From NCBI GenBank assembly GCA_018268395.1, contig JAFDWQ010000001.1, positions 43,508 through 107,507 of the forward strand: DNA of 64,000 nt, in the 5' to 3' direction. The position numbers were made by a program, and so were the translations under genes. The notes below the pieces were generated by a model that was not told where the DNA came from, did not search any database, and worked only from the letters and a program-made list of their open reading frames with translations. The stretch is from Armatimonadota bacterium (GTDB lineage: Bacteria; Armatimonadota; Fimbriimonadia; Fimbriimonadales; Fimbriimonadaceae). How positions within the stretch are numbered: position 1 is the stretch's first letter; each line of letters begins with the position of its first letter. Positions 1 through 7,424 of this stretch are shown one piece after another.

Positions 1-2
1 AC

Positions 3-203
3 ATCTTCCAACCGAACGTCCGCACGATGCTCACGTTCTATTTCCCCTTGGCCTTCATCGCGACCGTGCCGGCGTCCCAGCTCGTCCGAGGGGCGGACTG
101 GAGGTGGGTGCTCGGCGGGTGGGCTTGGGCGATCGGCATGTTCGCCGTCTCTCGCCTGTACTGGAGGTACGCCATGAGCCACTATTCGAGCGCGAGCAGC
201 TAG
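3..203 (+). CDS. ABC-2 type permease, C-terminal fragment
   Basis: The window opens inside this gene, so only its last 66 residues are visible. They form two hydrophobic segments (around FYFPLAFIATVPAS and GGWAWAIGMFAVSRLYW) and end in YWRYAMSHYSSASS. A tail of Arg/Trp-rich residues followed by YSSASS is the usual C terminus of ABC-2-like permeases of the COG3694/COG4587 group, inner-membrane subunits that work with a separate ATPase. The ATPase and a partner permease would be expected upstream, outside the window. The next reading frame begins 2 bp after the stop, suggesting co-transcription. The family call is from the tail motif and hydrophobicity only. Confidence 0.6.
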   Translation: MFQPNVRTMLTFYFPLAFIATVPASQLVRGADWRWVLGGWAWAIGMFAVSRLYWRYAMSHYSSASS

Positions 204-205
204 CT

Positions 206-292
206 ATGGACCGGGTCGGCCCCGTCGGATGGGCGTTCCTGTTACTGGTGACCGGGTAGCTCCCCTACGCCGCGCTCCGGAGCGCGCAGAAG
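206..292 (+). pseudogene. Severed N-terminus of the CPBP protease gene (in-frame TAG)
   Basis: An ATG at 206, two bases after the previous stop, opens a frame encoding MDRVGPVGWAFLLLVTG, then TAG at 257-259, then LPYAALRSAQKV running in the same frame into the protease at 293. The stretch on both sides of the TAG reads as one first membrane helix with the LPYAALRSA-type loop common at CPBP protease N termini. Either a nonsense mutation or a base error in the assembly separates it from the rest. If real, translation would have to restart at GTG 293, leaving a protein without its first helix. Confidence 0.55.
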
Positions 293-934
293 GTGGGCGG
301 ATCGGCGAAAAAGCCTAGTGAGGGGGCTTTCCTCGTGTCCGTCGTCGTGTCACAAGCGCTCATGACGGTCACGGCGCTCCTGGCGTCCTGGCGCGAGGGC
401 CTGGACCTCTTCCCTGCCTATCGGTTCGAAGCGTGGCACCTTGCTTTGGCCGCGGCGTTCATCGTTCCGACCCTGGGGACGCTGCCTATACGATGGGAGT
501 GGCGCGGACGTGAGGGAAAGCGTTCCGCGCTTTGGAGGCTGCCAAAGACCTCTCGCGACCTCACATGGTGGATCTGGGTCGCAGTGATCGCGGGTGTTTG
601 CGAAGAGATCGTCTACCGAGGGGTCATGTTCCAGCTCTGGGAGCGGGTTTTCGGCGGAGGTTGGTGGCCGTCCGCCCTGCTGTGCTCGGCCGTCTTTGCC
701 GTGGCCCACGCCATCCAAGGTTGGCGGTCGGTCGCGATCATCTTCTTCCTGGCGCTTGCCAACCATGCGATCGTCCTCTGGACGGGCGGCCTCTACACGG
801 CCATGGCGATCCATGTCGCCTACGATTTCCTTGCCGGCGTCGTGTTCATCGCCTTGATCCGAAGGGACAGGTTGCTCGAAGACGGACCGACCGATATGGG
901 TCCTCCCGAAGACCACGCGGGTGAAACCGGATGA
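293..934 (+). CDS. CPBP family intramembrane metalloprotease
   Basis: A polytopic membrane protein of the CPBP (Abi/Rce1-like) family, which cleave substrates or prenylated peptides inside the membrane. The three conserved motifs are present: EEIVYRG near residue 104 (EExxxR), FAVAHAIQGW near residue 135, and HVAYDF near residue 174, supplying the Glu and His metal ligands. From GTG 293 it has 213 residues; the natural start is probably ATG 206 (see the preceding entry), which would add a first helix if the TAG at 257 were not there. It overlaps the next gene by 4 bp (ATGA at 931-934), so the two are likely translated together. Substrate unknown. Confidence 0.8.
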   Translation: MGGSAKKPSEGAFLVSVVVSQALMTVTALLASWREGLDLFPAYRFEAWHLALAAAFIVPTLGTLPIRWEWRGREGKRSALWRLPKTSRDLTWWIWVAVIAGVCEEIVYRGVMFQLWERVFGGGWWPSALLCSAVFAVAHAIQGWRSVAIIFFLALANHAIVLWTGGLYTAMAIHVAYDFLAGVVFIALIRRDRLLEDGPTDMGPPEDHAGETG

Positions 935-1461
935 AACACGGCAACGGAGCCTCCGTCGACGTCCGCGAAGCGGTGTCGCAAAGCGATTACGACGAGGCGC
1001 GGGAGCTCGTGCGCGCGTTCCACACGTGGCACAAGGAGCGGCATGCGGGCGACATCGATCTGATCGACCGTTACTTCCAACCTGGTGCGTTCGAGGACGA
1101 ACTGGCGAACCTTCACGTGAAGTACGGTCCGCCCCAAGGTGCGATGCTCGTCGCACGGACCGAAGGGACTGCGGTCGGATGCGTCGCGCTCAGGGATCTG
1201 GGTCAAGGCGACTGCGAGATGAAACGCATGTTCGTACTCCCCGCTCACCATGGCAAGGGGATCGGGCTTTCGTTAGCCGAGGCCATCGTGAAGACCGCCA
1301 AGCAAACGGGCTACAAGCGCATGTTGCTCGACACGAGCATCCGGCAACAGGAAGCCGAGCGCCTCTATGCGCGGATCGGGTTCGTCCACTGTCGACCCTA
1401 TTACGAGATGCCCGACGACGTGCGGGAGTGGCTCGTCTTCATGGAACGTCGCCTTGTCTGA
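931..1461 (+). CDS. GNAT family N-acetyltransferase
   Basis: A single GNAT domain of 176 residues, a cytoplasmic enzyme that moves an acetyl group from acetyl-CoA to an amine. The acetyl-CoA binding motif A is visible as MKRMFVLPAHHGKGIG (about residues 91-106, Q/R-x-x-G-x-G/A type loop with HHGKGIG), followed by the motif B strand ending ERLYARIGF. The start ATG overlaps the stop of the protease gene by 4 bp. The substrate cannot be told from sequence. It ends 6 bp before the stop of the converging gene on the other strand. Confidence 0.85.
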   Translation: MKHGNGASVDVREAVSQSDYDEARELVRAFHTWHKERHAGDIDLIDRYFQPGAFEDELANLHVKYGPPQGAMLVARTEGTAVGCVALRDLGQGDCEMKRMFVLPAHHGKGIGLSLAEAIVKTAKQTGYKRMLLDTSIRQQEAERLYARIGFVHCRPYYEMPDDVREWLVFMERRLV

Positions 1462-1466
1462 CAAGT

Positions 1467-3503
1467 TTATCGAGGTTTGATCGGTCCCCCCGTCCTGGGC
1501 GGTTTCATCTTTTTGCGGTGTTCGGGAAGGCTGTTCCAGTACTTTTCGAATTCCTTCTTGGTGTCGGCCGGAAGCCCTTCGAACCCGGTGTACGTCAGCT
1601 TCTCTGGGTCGGGGAGCAGCTCGGTCCGATAGGTCGCTGTCCGTCCTTGACCGAACTCGACGATGATCTTGATCTCGGCGACGTCTCCGGGGGTGTAGCG
1701 GAAGTCCGGCCTGTCTTCGGGTCGGACCGTCCGGACCTGAGTTTCGACGGCGGCCACGTCGATAAAGTCCGTTAACGATTGGAGCAAGCTGGAACCGTCC
1801 GACTCGACCATGCGGGAGAAAAGCTGGGACCGAGTCTGGTGTCCGATCCGGACACGGGCACCTTCAGGCAGTCCGTTGGTCAGGTAGGTGGTCGGTTCCG
1901 CTTCCTCGCCCGGACCGGACCCTTGGACCTCGACGACCAAGCCCTTTCCCTCGTCAAAGAGCACTCGGGCCAGTTCCCGTCTGAACCGCTCCGGCATGGC
2001 GCCTAGGTTCGAAGTCGACACCGCCTTCTTGGCGTTTTCCCTTGTCGTCCTGTCCAACGTTCCGAAAAGGCGCAAGGCTTCGAAGTCGTTCCAGCGCGCC
2101 CGGCGGCGTTGGTCGCCGAACGGCAGGAACGCCCATTGCGAAAGCATGGACGAGCGGCTGTCCCGTTCGGTCGTCAAGGCCCTGGACGCGTTGTCCAAGG
2201 TCAGGTTCTCGACGCTCATGGAGCGGACCCACTCCCTCAGGGCGTTCCGATCGGTCCGCTTGTACCGCACGACCGTCGGCCACCCAGGCTTCATCTGGAG
2301 ATAGCCGCCGGAGGTGTCCACAACGCAACCGGAATCGTCCGTCAGTTCCCCGAAGACCGCACTCAGCGATCGTTCGGGCGACTGCGCCAGCGCCCAGGTG
2401 ACGGTCTCCGCGTAGTCCGGCAGCGCGGCGACGTAGTCAAGGCCTAAGGCGGCGGCGGTCTGTCCGACGATTTCCGACGGCGTCGAGGCAAGAGGGTCCG
2501 TCCCGTCCGCCCCGGCCAACGCGTCGACGAGGATCTTCTGGCTCTGCTTGTCCGAACCGGCCGCGCTCCGGTCCGGCCATGAGCCGACCGCTGCGATGAC
2601 GGCTCTGGACGTTCGCGACGGGACGAACGTTCCCGTCACTTCGAGTCGCACGGGCTTCTCGTCTCTTCCCTCGATCGGAACGTAGAGTCCGCCGCTCGAA
2701 CTCATTCCTTCGCACGCGAACTGCTGGTCGATGTCGAACCAGTCGTCGTCGCGACGCACGGAGACCGTCCAATAAGACAGCTCGCCCGCCGCGCCCAACC
2801 CGTCGACACTGTCGCGGACCCTGGCCTCGGTCTCGTCGGTTCCGGTCCGTCGGCGAACTCGTTTGAAAGCCTCGGTTTCGGCCAGCAACTGTCGATAGGC
2901 CTCGCGGCAGCCCTGCGGGAGCTCTCGCTGCACCGGTGTCGGCTTGAGACTGAAGACCCATCGTTTTCCCAGTGGGATCCGCTCCAAAGGGGCCGACATG
3001 ACCGCGGCCAAGACCTTGGACTCGAAACGACCCATCGGTAGCTGTCTCGCCAGTTTCTCGGACTCCCTCCAGTCCACGCTTCCGGGATCCCTTTCGATCG
3101 CTTGCCTTTGCTTTTCGACCCTCTCGTCCAGATCGCGGGCCACGACGTCGTCGAACTTCGGGACTCGGAGTTTCGCGACAGAGTGGTCGAGCTTCTCGCG
3201 CAGCATCCTCCGCTCGTGCTCGGCTTCCGCCCGTTCCTGGTCGGCGGTCCGCGTCAAGGTCTTTCCGTCCTTCGACTCCACCCAAGTCGCGTTCAACGTG
3301 TCGGCCAATCGGGCCAAGGCGACGTCGGGCTCCGCATCGGTGAACCCGACCGCGACGTAGTCGTCCCGCAACCGGTCGTCCGCACTCAGCTTCAGACCGG
3401 TGGCCTTGGACATCCGTTCGACGACCGACCTCACGTCCGCTGCAGGCGACCGGAAGGTGAAGGTTCCGGTCAGAGCCACGGCGCATGCGAAACCGACGGT
3501 CAT
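1467..3503 (-). CDS. Large secreted protein with STN-like N-terminal domain
   Basis: 678 residues beginning with a short signal-like segment (VGFACAVALTGTFTF). Residues 15-75 resemble the secretin/TonB short N-terminal (STN) fold: a stretch of the type VVERMSKATGLKLSADD followed by VAVGFTDAEPDVALARLADTL, where a peptide is compared against an expected periplasmic ligand. The next part is charged and helical (about 80-170). The remainder has no family I recognise. It may be exported and act in the periplasm. The start is supported by TAGAAT 6 nt upstream on the same strand. Convergent with the acetyltransferase gene, with a 5-bp gap. The STN call is by eye and moderate. Confidence 0.6.
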   Translation of the reverse strand: MTVGFACAVALTGTFTFRSPAADVRSVVERMSKATGLKLSADDRLRDDYVAVGFTDAEPDVALARLADTLNATWVESKDGKTLTRTADQERAEAEHERRMLREKLDHSVAKLRVPKFDDVVARDLDERVEKQRQAIERDPGSVDWRESEKLARQLPMGRFESKVLAAVMSAPLERIPLGKRWVFSLKPTPVQRELPQGCREAYRQLLAETEAFKRVRRRTGTDETEARVRDSVDGLGAAGELSYWTVSVRRDDDWFDIDQQFACEGMSSSGGLYVPIEGRDEKPVRLEVTGTFVPSRTSRAVIAAVGSWPDRSAAGSDKQSQKILVDALAGADGTDPLASTPSEIVGQTAAALGLDYVAALPDYAETVTWALAQSPERSLSAVFGELTDDSGCVVDTSGGYLQMKPGWPTVVRYKRTDRNALREWVRSMSVENLTLDNASRALTTERDSRSSMLSQWAFLPFGDQRRRARWNDFEALRLFGTLDRTTRENAKKAVSTSNLGAMPERFRRELARVLFDEGKGLVVEVQGSGPGEEAEPTTYLTNGLPEGARVRIGHQTRSQLFSRMVESDGSSLLQSLTDFIDVAAVETQVRTVRPEDRPDFRYTPGDVAEIKIIVEFGQGRTATYRTELLPDPEKLTYTGFEGLPADTKKEFEKYWNSLPEHRKKMKPPRTGGPIKPR

Positions 3504-3509
3504 CGTCTC

Positions 3510-3515
3510 ATTCTA
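3510..3515 (-). promoter_or_regulatory. -10 element TAGAAT, leaderless
   Basis: TAGAAT on the minus strand lies 6 nt before the ATG at 3503, a spacing that puts the transcription start at or next to the start codon. Confidence 0.5.
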
Positions 3516-3634
3516 CAGACACTCCGCCGGATTTAAGGGTCGGCCCGAAACAAAGTCCGGCCCGGACCGTCGACCGCTTCCTCCCGAGTGTCCGAGAAGC
3601 CGACCGTGACGCCGCATGACCATGGAAGCCGGTT

Positions 3635-3803
3635 CCGAGTCGTGTCCTGCTTCGTCCGACCCGTGTTTGGCTTCCTCCGACACGAGTTTTCGTCGTTCCG
3701 ACTCGTGTTTTCGTCGTTCCGACCCGTGTCCTGCTTCTTCCGACCCGTGTCTTGCTTCCTCCGGCACGAGTTTTCGTCGTTCCGGCACGAAGTTTTCCCT
3801 CCT
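3635..3803. repeat. 21-bp tandem repeat, eight units in AABBAABB order
   Basis: Eight contiguous 21-bp units begin at 3635, 3656, 3677, 3698, 3719, 3740, 3761 and 3782 (the last is 22 bp and degenerate). Two types alternate in pairs: A units look like CCGACCCGTGTCCTGCTTCTT minus one base in places, and B units like CCGACACGAGTTTTCGTCGT. The order AABB AABB means an 84-bp block was duplicated. The array fills most of the 400-bp gap between the divergent genes starting at 3503 (minus) and 3908 (plus). Several frames stay open through it only because the unit lacks stop codons; I do not call it coding. Confidence 0.85.
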
Positions 3804-3907
3804 GGGCTTCGCCTTTCCCCGCAAAACAACCGCCCGAAACCGCCAAGAGACGGGTTTTTGCCGCTCCGGCCCTCCTGAGTGCCCTTGGGTCTGCCGAAAA
3901 CAATACC

Positions 3908-4561
3908 ATGGTCTATTACCGAGCGCCGAAGACGCAGTTCCAAGCCTGGATGGCCAACTTCCAAAGCGTGGCCGCGGCCCATGCGGCGGCCCTCCGGCTC
4001 GACGCCGACGAACTCCTTGAGCTGTCCACGACGAACACGCGGTTCGCCGCCAGCTTCGACGCCCAGGAGACCGCCCACGCCGCGGCCAAAGGTGCGACCG
4101 CGCTCTGCGACCAAGAACGGAGCGAGGCGCTGGCCGTCGTGGCCAAGTACAACGCCCAGTTCCATGCGATCCCCGGCATCAGCCCGGACTTGCTCGGCGA
4201 GCTCGGCCTGACCGTCCCCGGCGGAGGCAGCGGCACCATACCCGTCTTCACACCCCTAGACCTGAGCGCGACGGGCAGCAGTAACGGCGTCAACTCGCTG
4301 AAGTGGAAACGGAACGGAAACGTGAGCGGCACCATGTATGTGATCGAGGCCAGCTATGACGGCACGAACACGTGGGCGATCGTGGACACCAGCACCCGCA
4401 CGAAGTTCGAGCACGCCGACCAGGTTCCCGGGCGGTTCGTCCGGTACCGGGTCTATGCCAAGCGCGGCCAAAAGAAGTCGAACCCGAGCGGCACCGCTTC
4501 GGTCTACGATCCCGGTCAGGGCCTGAGCCTGGTCGAGGGCGGCCGGTCGCAGGTGGCGTAA
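3908..4561 (+). CDS. Helical plus fibronectin-III-like protein
   Basis: 217 residues. Residues 1-110 are Ala-rich and helical (FQAWMANFQSVAAAHAAA onward), resembling the N-terminal part of a family common in Planctomycetes and Armatimonadota in which a helical bundle precedes a fibronectin type III domain. Residues 125-205 have the beta-sandwich pattern expected of such a domain (LKWKRNGN, YVIEASYDG, RFVRYRVYAKRGQKKSNPS). I placed the start at ATG 3908, where the conserved-looking part begins; the longer upstream frame runs through the tandem repeat and is not credible. No signal peptide is visible, so the location is uncertain. Function unknown. Confidence 0.65.
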   Translation: MVYYRAPKTQFQAWMANFQSVAAAHAAALRLDADELLELSTTNTRFAASFDAQETAHAAAKGATALCDQERSEALAVVAKYNAQFHAIPGISPDLLGELGLTVPGGGSGTIPVFTPLDLSATGSSNGVNSLKWKRNGNVSGTMYVIEASYDGTNTWAIVDTSTRTKFEHADQVPGRFVRYRVYAKRGQKKSNPSGTASVYDPGQGLSLVEGGRSQVA

Positions 4562-4622
4562 AGCTCCCCTCTCCCAGTGCCGAAAACCCAATGGGCGCGC
4601 ACGCGCGAAGGAATCGTCCTGA

Positions 4623-4655
4623 GTCGGCGGCCGAGGCAGCACCTCGGCCGCCGAC
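4623..4655. terminator. Perfect 14-bp hairpin between convergent genes
   Basis: GTCGGCGGCCGAGG (4623-4636) and its exact reverse complement (4642-4655) are separated by CAGCA. It sits between the stops of two converging genes and probably terminates both. There is no run of T on either side, so it is not a classical intrinsic terminator. Confidence 0.6.
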
Positions 4656-4658
4656 GGT

Positions 4659-5852
4659 TCAGCCCGTCACGTCCATTCGTGCGTACTCGAAGTCGGTGCA
4701 CGGTTGAGCGATCGAGGAGAGGCCCACCCGTTGGACCTCGATGCGACCGGTCATCCTCAAGTCCGCACCGACATAATCGGACAGCGTTCCGGTCGGCACT
4801 CCGAACGTGACGGCATATCCGGTGCCGACGGGATTGTCCGCGACCAGAACGAACTCGCCGGTCGTACCGACCTTCTGAACGTACTGACGGATGCGGAACG
4901 GGCCGCTCGCTGACATCCGCGACTTCACGGCGAACGTGATGCTGTCTGGATGGGCTTTGGTCGTGGTGAACCCAAGATCCACCCTGACGATCGGCGCGCT
5001 CATGTTCGGCAAGACGAACTTGCAGATCCGCCGGGCGTTCTCGTCGTTCGCGTACCAGCTCGAGAGCGTGCCTCCAGACCCGATCGTCCCCAACCGGACC
5101 GTCTCGGTCTCGGGAGCGAGGATCTCGCCCTGCGCGACGACCGCCGCCACTTCTTGGGGCGACAGGGCTTGGTCGTAGATCCGGACGTCGTCGACCGTAC
5201 CGTGGAACGAGGTCGGATTGCCCTCGAACGTGTACTCCGAGTTGGAGCCGATAAAGAGCCTTGCACCGGACTCATGGATCACGGACGACCAGCTCGAGTG
5301 GCCCGTCCATTGGCCGTTCACGTAGTACTCGACGTTCTGACCGTCCCAGGTCGCAGCGAGGTGGGTCCAGCGTCCCTGGACGAAAGCGCCTTGGTCGCGG
5401 CCGTTGAAGTCCCAACCTTGCCAGCCGTCTGCATCCAACAGGGGGCCCCAGTGCCCGTTTCCCGAGAGACCGAAGACTCCGAACCAGTACGACAGAAGCC
5501 CGTTCGGGCCTTCCTTTGCGAAGATGGGGGCGTCCCGTGTCGTGTCGTCACACCGCACCCATGCCATGAACGTCATTCTGTTCACAAGCCTTAAACTCGG
5601 ACTGTCCGGGATTTCGACGCGCGTGCAACCGATGCCGACGGTGCCGTCAAAGTACAGGCCCGTGCCGGACCTCCCGGCCGTCCAGGTGCCAAGTTTGGCG
5701 TTGACCAGCGTCCCGTCGTTTCCGATGCCCGAGGAATCTTGGACGACCGTGCCTGAGGCGCCGTCGCACGTATAGTGACCGACCAATGCGGCCTGTGCGC
5801 AACATGCAGAGAGCGTGGCCGACGCGAGCGCCACGGCTTTTCCGACTTTCAT
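4659..5852 (-). CDS. Secreted LamG/concanavalin A-like domain protein
   Basis: 397 residues with a clear signal peptide (KAVALASATLSACCAQAA, cleavage after AQA). Residues 24-210 form a LamG/concanavalin-like jelly roll: GHYTCDGASG at the start, the RMTFMAWVRCDD strand, WTHLAATWDGQNVEYYVNG, and the closing GTVDDVRIYDQALSPQEV. Such domains bind carbohydrates or proteins outside the cell. The C-terminal 180 residues (LGTIGSGGTLSSWYANDENA onward) are a second beta-rich region without a recognised family. A GGGAGAAGAG Shine-Dalgarno-like stretch precedes the ATG. A second, smaller LamG protein is at 58464-59183. Confidence 0.8.
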   Translation of the reverse strand: MKVGKAVALASATLSACCAQAALVGHYTCDGASGTVVQDSSGIGNDGTLVNAKLGTWTAGRSGTGLYFDGTVGIGCTRVEIPDSPSLRLVNRMTFMAWVRCDDTTRDAPIFAKEGPNGLLSYWFGVFGLSGNGHWGPLLDADGWQGWDFNGRDQGAFVQGRWTHLAATWDGQNVEYYVNGQWTGHSSWSSVIHESGARLFIGSNSEYTFEGNPTSFHGTVDDVRIYDQALSPQEVAAVVAQGEILAPETETVRLGTIGSGGTLSSWYANDENARRICKFVLPNMSAPIVRVDLGFTTTKAHPDSITFAVKSRMSASGPFRIRQYVQKVGTTGEFVLVADNPVGTGYAVTFGVPTGTLSDYVGADLRMTGRIEVQRVGLSSIAQPCTDFEYARMDVTG

Positions 5853-5975
5853 CCACTCTTCTCCCTTTGCCCTAGGAAGGCTTGTCCACTCTTCAGGGCC
5901 GGTTCTTTCTACGCCGTCAAAGGACGTTCCCGACCGCCCGTACCCCGTCGTGTGACCGGCTTTTCGGGAATTGGT

Positions 5976-6476
5976 TCACTCTCGGACGAACCCGATCCGG
6001 CCGTTGCGTTCCAGCACCGCCTCTTTGATCGCTTCGACGTCGTCCGTCTGTGCTTCGAGTCGCATGTCGGCCAACAAGTCCTCTTTGGTGACGGCGTGTT
6101 GTTCCATCGGCCCGAACTGAACGACCCCTTCCTTGATCAGGCTTTGCCGCGTCCCTTTGACGAGGCTACAGAACCACGGCGACCGATAAGACAGCCTTTC
6201 GATCGTCCGTTGGACCAGCACCATTACGGCGGCCGCCTCGAGGCACGAGACCAGGTTCGCCCCACCGTTGATCGCGCGGCTGAGAAGGGACCCGAGCACG
6301 ACGGCCATGACGACGTCGACGGCAGACGCCTGCGCCATGAACCGCTTCTTGGCAAGTCGCACGAAGGCGATGGCCGCTACGAACACGATGAACGTCCGGA
6401 CCGAGACGAGCCCTGGGGACAGGTCGTCTCCAGGCGACCACAACAGCTTGGACAGAGACGTCTGGAAGTCGTCCAT
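5976..6476 (-). CDS. DUF421 membrane protein (YetF-like)
   Basis: 166 residues. Three hydrophobic helices occupy about residues 20-90, and a soluble C-terminal domain follows, as in the YetF/YkjA family. The family pattern is visible as VVLGSLLSRAINGG in the membrane part and the ending EAVLERNGRIGFV, where family members have G-x-I near the C terminus. The role of DUF421 proteins is poorly defined; in Bacillus some relatives affect spore coat or membrane traits. No Shine-Dalgarno is obvious. It stands alone, divergent from the SDR gene. Confidence 0.75.
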   Translation of the reverse strand: MDDFQTSLSKLLWSPGDDLSPGLVSVRTFIVFVAAIAFVRLAKKRFMAQASAVDVVMAVVLGSLLSRAINGGANLVSCLEAAAVMVLVQRTIERLSYRSPWFCSLVKGTRQSLIKEGVVQFGPMEQHAVTKEDLLADMRLEAQTDDVEAIKEAVLERNGRIGFVRE

Positions 6477-6547
6477 GAGTCGCTAGACGCCGGGAATGCG
6501 GACGGTCTTCCGGGAGTCCTTTGGAGACATGGACCGTAGGAGGAACC

Positions 6548-7402
6548 GTGGCTGAAGCACGGTTGCGACCAGAGCAACAGCAAGAACCGCCGGGTCGACA
6601 AGACGCCATGGAGCCTCGGCCCGTCGAGATCTGGCCGGACTACCGCCCAGCAGGAAAGCTACTCGGTAAGGTCGCGGTCGTGACGGGAGGGGACAGCGGC
6701 ATCGGACGAAGCGTCGCGATCCACTTCGCCGCCGAAGGGGCCGACGTCGCGGTGCTCTTCCTCAACGAGCGCGATGACGCCGAAGAAACGAAGTCCAAAG
6801 TCGAATCCCAGGGCCGTCGGTGCCTGTTGTTCCAAGGTGACGCCGGCATCGAATCGTTCTGCCGCGAGGTCGTCGCCAGGGTCATCGAATCATGGGGCCG
6901 GATCGACGTCATCGTCAATAACGCGGCCGAACAGCACCCTCAGGACTCGATCGCCGACATCACCCGCGACCAGCTCGAGCACACGTTCCGCACGAACGTG
7001 TTCGCGGCCTTCTATCTTGTGAAAGCAGCCTTGCCTCACCTTCACGAAGGGGCGAGCATCATCAATACGAGCAGCGTCACGCACTACAAAGGGTCTGGCC
7101 ACCTCCTCGATTACAGCGCGACGAAAGGCGCCTTGACCGCGTTCACGCGGTCACTCTCCGAGTCGCTCGTTGGAAAGAAGATCCGGGTCAACAGCGTCGC
7201 CCCTGGTCCGATCTGGACACCCCTGATCCCCTCGACGTTCACGCCGGAGGAGGTGGCGACGTTCGGAAGCGACGTGCCGATGGGAAGGGCAGGCGAACCT
7301 GCCGAAGTCGCACCGTGCTTCGTATTCCTCGCCAGCGACGACTCGAGCTACATCACGGGCCAGACCCTGCATCCGAACGGTGGCACCGTCGTCAACGCGT
7401 GA
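6548..7402 (+). CDS. SDR family oxidoreductase (YghA/YhdF-like)
   Basis: A classical short-chain dehydrogenase of 284 residues, with TGGDSGIGR as the dinucleotide loop, NNAAEQ, the catalytic Ser of TSSVTHY and the catalytic YSATK. The N-terminal extension with DYRPAGKLLGKVAVVTGG matches the group of general-stress SDRs such as YhdF/GSP39 and YghA, which reduce aldehydes or sugars with NAD(P)H. I start it at GTG 6548, because AGGAGG lies 4 nt upstream at 6538-6543; a TTG at 6521 in the same frame has no such site. Real substrate unknown. Confidence 0.85.
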   Translation: MAEARLRPEQQQEPPGRQDAMEPRPVEIWPDYRPAGKLLGKVAVVTGGDSGIGRSVAIHFAAEGADVAVLFLNERDDAEETKSKVESQGRRCLLFQGDAGIESFCREVVARVIESWGRIDVIVNNAAEQHPQDSIADITRDQLEHTFRTNVFAAFYLVKAALPHLHEGASIINTSSVTHYKGSGHLLDYSATKGALTAFTRSLSESLVGKKIRVNSVAPGPIWTPLIPSTFTPEEVATFGSDVPMGRAGEPAEVAPCFVFLASDDSSYITGQTLHPNGGTVVNA

Positions 7403-7424
7403 GCCGGCGTTCCGAGACGGCTGC

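Noticed and set aside
3635..3802. CRISPR array
   Set aside because: Units are contiguous without spacers, as in the arrays at 22434, 46945 and 63756; no cas gene is present.
3508..3909. Minus- and plus-strand frames through the 21-bp array, up to 133 residues
   Set aside because: They are open only because the repeat unit lacks stops in several frames; the peptides are periodic and unlike proteins.
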